Source: a virus
IMG/VR virus record: IMGVR_UViG_3300022200_003117
Coordinates: 1 to 24,028 of that record
DNA length: 24,028 bases
Strand: one strand, 5' to 3'
A program made the translations under genes and the position numbers. This document shows, one piece after another, positions 12,757 to 17,055 of this stretch (position 1 is the stretch's first letter; each line of letters opens with the position of its first letter). The notes below the pieces were generated by a model. It did not search any database. It saw only the letters and a list, made by a program, of their open reading frames with translations, and had not been told where the DNA came from.

Positions 12757-13545
12757 CTATAATGCTTTGCAATAAGGAAGGGCTCGTATGCTGTCCTCAA
12801 TACGTTGGCACACTGTTACATCATAAGAATCTATAGCTGCGCGTAATACTTCTGACGGCGCTATGCTGTACAACAGAGCAGGGTTAGCAGCAAATTCAAG
12901 AGCGAGCTGTGTGCGTTTGTACACTTGCTCAATTAAATTAGCATCGTCAATCCAAAAGTTCGACAGTGCGCGATACTCCCCCCCGTAATCTTTTATGCGA
13001 CAAGATCCAGCTTTTCCATACAGCTCTCGTCGTTCTCGGTCGGTGTCCATCAGAACTGACCATGCCCCTAGCAGGTAGTCCATCATCTGAATAATCGCGA
13101 GAGTCTTTTCGAGGGTGGGATTGTCGTAACTGAAGTGAATATGTGCCCCCGCGGACCGCAGTTCTGTGAAGGGGGACGGTGCTGGTATTGTTTCCCCTGT
13201 CCATGCTTGTACCTCAGATGAACAGCCGAATCGCAAAGCGTTACTCCCGCAAGACATTAGGAAGTCCTGAGTATAGCGATTAGTGGCTTTGGTTACTAAA
13301 GAGTAGCCCGCTGGAAGAGCCTGTAATAGCTCACTATTCAGGCCGTGAATAGTACTAAGGAACATCTCAAAGGAATCACAGGGATGTGTTGCTGCTTCAG
13401 CGAGCACATTATCCTCCTGTAAATTACCATTTTTTACCCACACTGGGGCGTCCTTTGAGCCACCTATTAAACCTATACTTGAGCTGATCGTGCTGCCATC
13501 ATGCACGAACTTCTCAAAATCTGTCGCTATCTTGTCCAGTTTCAT
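12757..13545 (-). CDS. phiEco32-type COOH-NH2 ligase (second amidoligase)
   Basis: The 262-aa product matches the phage family named after phiEco32: GLIGGSKDAPV (25-35), LQEDNVLAEAA (42-52), FGCSSEVQAW (106-115), LRSAGAHIHFSY with H135 and H137 (129-140), then a signature block with LMDTDRERRELYGKAGSCRI (165-184) and YGGEYRALSNFW (187-198). These enzymes belong to the glutamine synthetase/gamma-glutamylcysteine ligase superfamily and are predicted to form amide bonds using ATP. The first metal motif, usually GxDPE, is altered here to ATDFE (7-11), keeping the Glu. It is the first enzyme of the cassette. Its ATG has only a weak AAGG, but an 11-codon ORF with a perfect SD ends right at it. Confidence 0.87.
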   Translation of the reverse strand: MKLDKIATDFEKFVHDGSTISSSIGLIGGSKDAPVWVKNGNLQEDNVLAEAATHPCDSFEMFLSTIHGLNSELLQALPAGYSLVTKATNRYTQDFLMSCGSNALRFGCSSEVQAWTGETIPAPSPFTELRSAGAHIHFSYDNPTLEKTLAIIQMMDYLLGAWSVLMDTDRERRELYGKAGSCRIKDYGGEYRALSNFWIDDANLIEQVYKRTQLALEFAANPALLYSIAPSEVLRAAIDSYDVTVCQRIEDSIRALPYCKAL

Positions 13546-13546
13546 A

Positions 13547-13582
13547 TCAATTACCTTTGCTGTATCGTTGAGTAAAGGACAT
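13547..13582 (-). CDS. Candidate 11-residue leader peptide before the phiEco32-type ligase
   Basis: A perfect SD (TAGGAG, six bases before ATG) opens an 11-codon ORF, MSFTQRYSKGN, whose TGA stop sits one base from the ligase ATG (TGATATG). The ligase start has a much weaker SD of its own. This repeats the arrangement seen before the DNA polymerase: strong SD, very short ORF, then an enzyme gene depending on coupling. It may be a translational relay, or the remnant of a decayed gene. Expression of the peptide is unproven. Confidence 0.4.
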   Translation of the reverse strand: MSFTQRYSKGN

Positions 13583-13591
13583 AAATTTCTC

Positions 13592-13780
13592 CTAATCTTT
13601 TGACTTGGGTTTCCCGTACAGTTTAAGCCACCATGTACAAGGATCAGCAGCGCGCTCCTCCGGGCTATCTTCGGTGGCCTTAACTCCTGCTTTGATTGTA
13701 TTCAGTTGTATTTTAGTTGCGTGGGAATCCTCCACGAATTGTTTATTCAGGTTCTGGATTAACTTCTGGATGTTATTCAT
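13592..13780 (-). CDS. Hypothetical protein, 62 aa
   Basis: An unknown small basic protein. The ATG at 13780 is chosen because AGGTGG lies five bases upstream; a GTG at 13789 would place that SD inside the gene. The N-terminal half is a long amphipathic helix (MNNIQKLIQNLNKQFVEDSH), followed by an acidic linker and a compact end with Trp-Trp (CTWWLKLYGKPKSKD). It is encoded just before the ligase cassette and its stop overlaps the SD of the micro-ORF, so it is transcribed with the cassette. No function can be assigned. Confidence 0.6.
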   Translation of the reverse strand: MNNIQKLIQNLNKQFVEDSHATKIQLNTIKAGVKATEDSPEERAADPCTWWLKLYGKPKSKD

Positions 13781-13802
13781 GCCGACCACCTATTAGTTAT
13801 TC

Positions 13803-14006
13803 TCAATCGTCTGTACCGCATACTGGTTTCCGGTGCTTAAAATCCGGCCACTGTTTAGCGCATACCATATCCGTGTAATGCGCCGCCTCGCGCTGCTCTT
13901 CCACGGAATCCTGTGTAGTTGCCCACAGCACACCACAGATTATCGCCGCTATTATTAACAGCTTGCTTATACCGGGCAGCCGGAGTTCGTCGCGATGGGA
14001 GTTCAT
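13803..14006 (-). CDS. Small single-span membrane protein, 67 aa
   Basis: The product has a basic N-terminus (MNSHRDELRLPGISK), one hydrophobic span of about 17 residues (LLIIAAIICGVLWATTQ, about 16-32), then an acidic and charged C-terminal part with two cysteines (C49 and C63). By the positive-inside rule the N-terminus is cytoplasmic and the Cys-containing end periplasmic. It overlaps the preceding gene by four bases (ATGA), which implies coupled expression. It lies in the early leftward arm, far from any lysis genes, so a superinfection or host-membrane role is more likely than a spanin, but this is a guess. Confidence 0.6.
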   Translation of the reverse strand: MNSHRDELRLPGISKLLIIAAIICGVLWATTQDSVEEQREAAHYTDMVCAKQWPDFKHRKPVCGTDD

Positions 14007-14230
14007 GGTGTGTACTTCTTAGCAGGGAATTTTGATTGTACTCGCCTGATTACTGCCTTCGGGAAGTACTCCCTGAGATAGTCAATTGAGAATCTGTTAG
14101 CGTCCCAATAGGAGACCTGTGATTTTTCCTGTACTTTCCATAATCCCTTCTTTTCGTCGATTACAGTTGCACTGGATAGAGTGAGATTTGAGGCGCAAGC
14201 GCCGTAACGTCGTGCTATTTTATCTTTCAT
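14003..14230 (-). CDS. Hypothetical protein, 75 aa
   Basis: No family is recognised. A good SD (GGAG, six bases before ATG) supports the start. The product is basic, with an N-terminal MKDKIARRYGACASNLTLSS, a central beta-like segment (ATVIDEKKGLWKVQEKSQVS) and a helical, Arg/Lys-rich end. It overlaps the membrane-protein gene by four bases. The gene is the first after the pair of hairpins at 14271-14346, so its expression depends on readthrough from the upstream promoter or on an unseen promoter. Confidence 0.6.
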   Translation of the reverse strand: MKDKIARRYGACASNLTLSSATVIDEKKGLWKVQEKSQVSYWDANRFSIDYLREYFPKAVIRRVQSKFPAKKYTP

Positions 14231-14270
14231 GGAATTCTCCGGGTATCTGACGGTGGGTTAATTGGGTACA

Positions 14271-14309
14271 AATAAAAAATAAACGAGATTACCCTCAATT
14301 AAGAGGGTA
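14271..14309 (-). terminator. Rho-independent terminator-like hairpin
   Basis: On the minus strand TACCCTC and GAGGGTA (14290-14296 and 14303-14309) form a 7-bp stem with a 6-base loop. A T-rich stretch (TTTATTTTTTATTT) lies about seven bases downstream, on the far left. The T-run is not immediately adjacent, so termination may be partial. It separates the first early gene from the rest of the leftward arm. Confidence 0.5.
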
Positions 14310-14330
14310 CTAGGGTACTGGATTGTATAA

Positions 14331-14346
14331 GGGGGCTTTCGCCCCC
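14331..14346 (-). terminator. GC-rich hairpin with GAAA tetraloop
   Basis: Six GC pairs (GGGGGC/GCCCCC) close a four-base loop that reads GAAA on the minus strand, a very stable tetraloop. It lies seven bases after the stop of the 163-aa gene. Only a short TTATA follows, so it may act as a weak terminator or a 3'-end stabiliser working with the second hairpin about 20 bases further on. Confidence 0.55.
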
Positions 14347-14352
14347 CTTGGT

Positions 14353-14844
14353 TTAAGCGATAACTGTTACCTGTACGGCGTCCAGCATCTCCTTGCACTC
14401 CTGTAACTGAGCCGCTGTTACTTTTCCTTCAGCGTATTGACTTTTGAATTTGTTGATAAAGGATTGAAGAGCATTTTCGGGCTTCCACTCTTTCTGTTCT
14501 GTGTCCACTTTTTCCCAGAAGGGGTGCAGCATTGCCTCTTCAATATGAACAGTACGCTCCGCATCCTTAGGGTTTTTCACAAAGCCACCTGTACCAGCGT
14601 ATGCTTTTTTGTCCCACTGAACATTAGCGTATTTAGTAACCCAGTACTTCAAAGCGTTACCCCGTCCTGATTTTGGCATAGCATGCGCCAGCTCAGTCAA
14701 CAGTGTACCGTCGCCATGCTCATGGTAATGCGCCATAGCAGAACAACCGGCCTGATGGATACGTTCATCCAGCTTCTTACCACTTGTGGCGATCAGTTTG
14801 ATTGTATTGCGTGTATCTTTTTCGTTCAGAATTACGATAGTCAT
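14353..14844 (-). CDS. First early leftward gene, unknown function, 163 aa
   Basis: No family can be named. The product is soluble and mixed alpha/beta: an N-terminal strand MTIVILNEKD, then RNTIKLIATSGKKLDERIHQ, a His-rich AMAHYHEHGDGTLL, a Lys/Trp-rich centre and a helical C-terminus (ALQSFINKFKSQYAEGKVTA, then AQLQECKEMLDAV). The ATG at 14844 is used because AGGTG lies six bases upstream; GTG at 14853 overlaps that SD. It is the gene closest to the leftward promoter at 14896 and is followed by two hairpins. This arrangement would favour strong early expression of this gene alone, fitting a host-takeover protein, by position only. Confidence 0.7.
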   Translation of the reverse strand: MTIVILNEKDTRNTIKLIATSGKKLDERIHQAGCSAMAHYHEHGDGTLLTELAHAMPKSGRGNALKYWVTKYANVQWDKKAYAGTGGFVKNPKDAERTVHIEEAMLHPFWEKVDTEQKEWKPENALQSFINKFKSQYAEGKVTAAQLQECKEMLDAVQVTVIA

Positions 14845-14863
14845 GATATTCACCTGTAATTGA

Positions 14864-14891
14864 GTTAATGGTGTAGTTGGTTAATGGTGTA
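14864..14891. repeat. 12-bp direct repeat in early leader
   Basis: GTTAATGGTGTA occurs at 14864-14875 and 14880-14891, starts 16 bp apart, between the early promoter and the 163-aa gene. The position suggests a tandem binding site for a regulator or a translational control element in the 5' leader. Confidence 0.5.
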
Positions 14892-14895
14892 ATGT

Positions 14896-14924
14896 ACTAT
14901 AACAAGGGATTACCCTTGCCATAA
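14896..14924 (-). promoter_or_regulatory. Leftward early promoter with spacer palindrome
   Basis: On the minus strand an extended -10, TGTTATAGT (14896-14904), is 17 bp from a weak -35 (TTATGG, 14919-14924). The spacer contains the perfect palindrome CAAGGG-ATTA-CCCTTG (14903-14918), so a bound dimeric repressor would block the promoter. Transcription would start near 14889 and enter the 163-aa gene. No better promoter was found for the whole upstream half of the leftward arm. The -35 is poor, so confidence is moderate. Confidence 0.45.
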
Positions 14925-15677
14925 TGCACTAGCATTATTCGATTTTGTACCGCCTTTCGGCTCAGTTCACGCTCCACTGCCCTATGGATCACCGGTTATC
15001 GTATGGGTTCCAGCCACTTAGATTCCGATACATTTAAGCGCGTATCTTACGAGCTCGCTGCAATTGTCTAAAGGGTGGTTAATCCCTCCGTTGCACCTTC
15101 GCACCGCTATGGGATTACTCCCGGTCGCGGCTTGCCTATCTTCATGCGCGGTATTCTGGGTTATTGAATGGTCTGTGCGTCCACTATCCTTTCTCGCTTC
15201 AGGAGACACAAATGATAATGATTCTCATTCGCGTACTTCCTGAAACAATCCATTCTGTGGCCAGCTCCAAAACCCCAGCCTACTATTACCCGCTGGCGTG
15301 TGCAGTACTCTCGCACTTGAACTGCCCGGCGTCGCGCCCATTCCATAGGCAAAGCTCGTACCATCTTGTTTATGCCATGCTTCCGCCCCAAGGGGCGCGG
15401 TGCAATAGGGAAAGATGTCCACCCGAAAACCATGCACACATAATGGCCCGCTGGTACAAAGTATTGAAATTGTATTTTTCTATACAGAATCCGGTATCAA
15501 TAGGTTTTAACTATACGAGGCGTGAATGACAGCCTTCGCGAGTATCAGATAATGGCCCTGATGTCAAGCATTTAATTCATACGCGGAGTATTAAGTACAT
15601 GTATAAAGTACATATAAAGGATCACTATCAATCACACACATCCAATAAATAAAATCTATACAAGCTGTATCGCGGAT
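14925..15677. other. Gene-poor segment between the divergent arms
   Basis: About 750 bp with no gene I can support. ORFs exist on both strands (for example 15212-15529 on + with AGGAG before its ATG; 15161-15439 and 15018-15209 on minus), but their products look unlike folded proteins and overlap one another antisense. The left two thirds (to about 15560) is clearly more GC-rich than the surrounding sequence; the rest is AT-rich and holds the near-duplicate TACATGTATAAAG/TACATATAAAGG around 15596-15620. No tRNA could be folded. The segment contains a Fur-box-like site and borders the iteron array, so an origin or control role, or foreign DNA, is possible. Confidence 0.5.
15214..15232. promoter_or_regulatory. 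Fur-box-like 19-mer
   Basis: GATAATGATTCTCATTCGC; its reverse complement matches the 19-bp Fur consensus GATAATGATAATCATTATC at 16 of 19 positions. It begins on the last base of the ATG (15212-15214) of the 105-codon + strand ORF at 15212-15529, directly after an AGGAG. A chance match this good is not expected in 24 kb. Binding by host Fur is untested. Confidence 0.4.
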
Positions 15678-15827
15678 CATGTGATTATGTACATCATGTG
15701 GATGTATACACCATGTGATTCTATACAGCATGATAATATATACAGTATGTACATGTATACAGCATGTGATTGTATACAGTGGGTATGCATGCAGCTGTGA
15801 TTGTATCCAGTATGTATAGATGTCCAG
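15678..15827. repeat. Nine tandem degenerate 17-bp repeats (iteron-like)
   Basis: The consensus is CATGTGATTGTATACAG. Six exact-length units run without gaps at 15678-15694, 15695-15711, 15712-15728, 15729-15745, 15746-15762 and 15763-15779. Two slightly short units (15780-15794 and 15795-15810) and a final 17-bp unit (15811-15827) follow. The units have no unique spacers, which rules out CRISPR. Arrays of 17-22 bp direct repeats beside an AT-rich segment are the hallmark of iteron origins bound by an initiator, and this array lies in the divergent control region. A regulator-binding array is the alternative. A C-rich tract (two C runs) follows at about 15834-15846. Confidence 0.75.
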
Positions 15828-15929
15828 TATAGCACCCCCCACCCCCTTACCATTCAAGCTGTGGGAGCCGGGAAGGGTAACTCCTCTCTCTGCCGGAGAA
15901 ATTAAATTCCTTGGATCATAAAATACTTC

Positions 15930-15958
15930 TTGACTTTCAGTCAAAAATATGCTATAAT
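15930..15958 (+). promoter_or_regulatory. Rightward promoter with operator palindrome over -35
   Basis: TTGACT (15930-15935), a 17-bp spacer ending TGC (extended -10) and a perfect TATAAT (15953-15958) make the best sigma-70 promoter in the window. Transcription would begin near 15965 and run through a leader of about 175 nt into the packaging and head genes. The -35 box is the left arm of a perfect palindrome, TTGACT-TTC-AGTCAA (15930-15944), so a repressor dimer could compete directly with RNA polymerase. Confidence 0.75.
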
Positions 15959-15998
15959 CAGCACTTATAAAACAGTACATAAATACATACATTACTAA

Positions 15999-16014
15999 GG
16001 TGTCCTAAGACACC
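15999..16014 (+). promoter_or_regulatory. Leader hairpin GGTGTC-CTAA-GACACC
   Basis: A perfect 6-bp stem with a 4-base loop lies about 35 nt into the predicted rightward transcript, flanked by CATA tetranucleotide repeats. There is no T-run, so it is not a terminator. It may stabilise the 5' end of the late mRNA, be a processing site, or act as DNA operator. Confidence 0.45.
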
Positions 16015-16061
16015 ACATACATACATACATTAATACTGAATCGGCGTATCTATTGTCTGTC

Positions 16062-16076
16062 GTGTCAGACTGACAC
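16062..16076. promoter_or_regulatory. 15-bp palindrome GTGTCAG-A-CTGACAC
   Basis: Perfect 7-bp arms around a single central base, in the late leader about 60-75 bp before the small-terminase start. The one-base centre is too tight for an RNA hairpin loop, so this looks like a site for a dimeric DNA-binding protein. It shares a TCAG/CTGA-type core with the palindrome over the -35 box (AGTCAA/TTGACT). Confidence 0.4.
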
Positions 16077-16138
16077 TGTATACTACAATCAGTACAACTA
16101 CAGTCAGTACACAACACCTCAGCTACCAAGGGTTACTA

Positions 16139-16582
16139 TTGGATATTACTCAGCTAAAGAAAACAGAACCAGATCTAGAGGATGTACCCGACCAGAGACT
16201 TCAGTTCTTTGATTTGTACATTAACTCAGGTGATGCTCGTTCAGCTTGGATAGCTGCTGGCTACTCAACCAGCAACGCTGGTAAAGCTATGTCCCTCATT
16301 AGAGATAACTGGAGAGTTATCGAGAAGATGATTCGTACTAGGATTGGTACACACGTACCTATGGCTTTGAATGGTATCATCCAGTTAGCACAAGAAGCTA
16401 AACAAGAATCAGTACGTTTGAAAGCTCTTCAGGATATTCTTTCAAGAGCAGGCTATGATGGTGTGATGAAGATTGAGCACACTGATAAAGCAGCTGATGA
16501 GCTCAACAACTCAGAACTTGAACAGGAACTTCAGAAACTACTTAAGAGATCCAATGATGAGTACAATAAAGAACTGCACTAA
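16139..16582 (+). CDS. Terminase small subunit
   Basis: The 147-aa product fits phage small terminases, which recognise the packaging start on viral DNA and load the motor. After an acidic lead-in, the N-terminal helix-turn-helix is visible: QRLQFFDLYINSGDARSAWI, then AAGYSTSNAGKAMSLIRDN. A central helical region follows (IIQLAQEAKQESVRLKALQD, then ILSRAGYD), which is the usual oligomerisation zone. The C-terminus is acidic and then mixed (ELEQELQKLLKRSND), suited to contacting the large subunit. The start codon is TTG with AAGGG six bases upstream. It is the first gene after the rightward promoter and leader, with the large subunit 0.4 kb downstream. Confidence 0.85.
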   Translation: MDITQLKKTEPDLEDVPDQRLQFFDLYINSGDARSAWIAAGYSTSNAGKAMSLIRDNWRVIEKMIRTRIGTHVPMALNGIIQLAQEAKQESVRLKALQDILSRAGYDGVMKIEHTDKAADELNNSELEQELQKLLKRSNDEYNKELH

Positions 16583-16700
16583 GGGGAAGCATCGTGGACT
16601 ACCCTCAATTATTAGCACTGCTTTGTTTATTGGTGCTACTATATCGGTGGTAATCCTGAGTGGATGCACCACCTCTTTGTCTTTTGTACCACTCGTGTAA
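16557..16700 (+). CDS. Small lipoprotein, 47 aa
   Basis: The ORF overlaps the end of the small-terminase gene in another frame. From the ATG at 16557 (or the adjacent ATG at 16554) it encodes a basic N-terminus (KGKHRG), a hydrophobic core (IISTALFIGATISVVIL) and a lipobox L34-S-G-C37. Processing would leave an 11-residue lipopeptide (CTTSLSFVPLV). Without Asp at +2 it should be sorted to the outer membrane. Phage lipoproteins of this size are known as superinfection-exclusion proteins (T5 Llp) or outer-membrane spanins (Rz1), though this one lacks the Pro-rich Rz1 tail. Start choice is uncertain; SD is weak (AAGAGA). Confidence 0.5.
   Translation: MSTIKNCTKGKHRGLPSIISTALFIGATISVVILSGCTTSLSFVPLV
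16594..16653 (+). CDS. Nested hydrophobic micropeptide, 19 aa
   Basis: A GTG start with AAGGGGA seven bases upstream, right after the small-terminase stop, opens MDYPQLLALLCLLVLLYRW. A 14-residue Leu-rich core is capped by Tyr-Arg-Trp. It lies wholly inside the lipoprotein ORF in a different frame. A single-span membrane micropeptide is possible; the SD is better than that of the lipoprotein. Short ORFs can arise by chance, so confidence is low. Confidence 0.3.
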   Translation: MDYPQLLALLCLLVLLYRW

Positions 16701-16726
16701 CCCCCCGTGTAACCACTAGGTAGCAT

Positions 16727-16882
16727 ATGAAAACCGTGAACAAGCAACGTACCTCTCAGAACACAGCACCTCGGACACCGTTGTACAACAAGCCAGTGCG
16801 TGCTATTGATGTAGCAACAGAGGTATTCATTCCGGTAATGAAGCCCGGTAATAAGCAACGCAAAGGATCCAATAACAAATGA
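16727..16882 (+). CDS. Small basic protein, 51 aa
   Basis: Starts MKTVNKQRTSQNTAPRTPLY and ends KPGNKQRKGSNNK. It is Lys/Arg/Asn/Gln-rich with one hydrophobic stretch (AIDVATEVFIPVM). The ATG has only TAGG as SD. It overlaps the next small gene by four bases (ATGA), which supports it as translated. The composition suggests a nucleic-acid or capsid-associated peptide, but no family is recognised. Confidence 0.5.
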   Translation: MKTVNKQRTSQNTAPRTPLYNKPVRAIDVATEVFIPVMKPGNKQRKGSNNK

Positions 16883-17055
16883 GCGACGTAAAAGTAAATG
16901 GTCAGCCTGTAGGCCGCATGGTTTACAATGCGGATAACTTCCGCAGGCTACAGGATGAAGTGCTTTCTTTGTATGAACTGGTAACTAAACTCAATGCCGA
17001 ACTCAGCATCAATACAGCAAAAGCCAGATCAGCTAAACGAAACGCTAACGACTGA
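16879..17055 (+). CDS. Hypothetical helical protein, 58 aa
   Basis: The product begins MSDVKVNGQPVGRMVYNADN and continues as a long amphipathic helix (FRRLQDEVLSLYELVTKLNA, then ELSINTAKARSAKRNAND) with a heptad-like pattern, suggesting a coiled coil. It is coupled to the 51-aa gene by an ATGA overlap and overlaps the large-terminase start by 62 bases in another frame. Short coiled-coil proteins occur between terminase subunits in many phages; a role in packaging is only inferred from position. Confidence 0.55.
   Translation: MSDVKVNGQPVGRMVYNADNFRRLQDEVLSLYELVTKLNAELSINTAKARSAKRNAND

Noticed and set aside
13803-14006. Spanin (i-spanin) assignment for the small membrane protein
   Set aside because: It has one N-terminal span but is only 67 aa, lacks a long coiled-coil periplasmic domain and lies in the early arm without endolysin or holin genes.
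15161-15439. 92-codon minus-strand ORF opposite the 105-codon + strand ORF
   Set aside because: Arg/Cys/Trp-heavy composition without fold-like pattern, no good SD, overlapped antisense; neither strand is convincing as a gene.
15678-15827. CRISPR array
   Set aside because: The repeats are contiguous 17-mers with no unique spacers, and no cas genes are present; an iteron-type array explains them better.
15591-15992. 133-codon minus-strand ORF
   Set aside because: Most of it is the translation of the tandem repeats (His/Tyr/Ile-rich periodic residues), and it crosses the rightward promoter; no SD-supported start.
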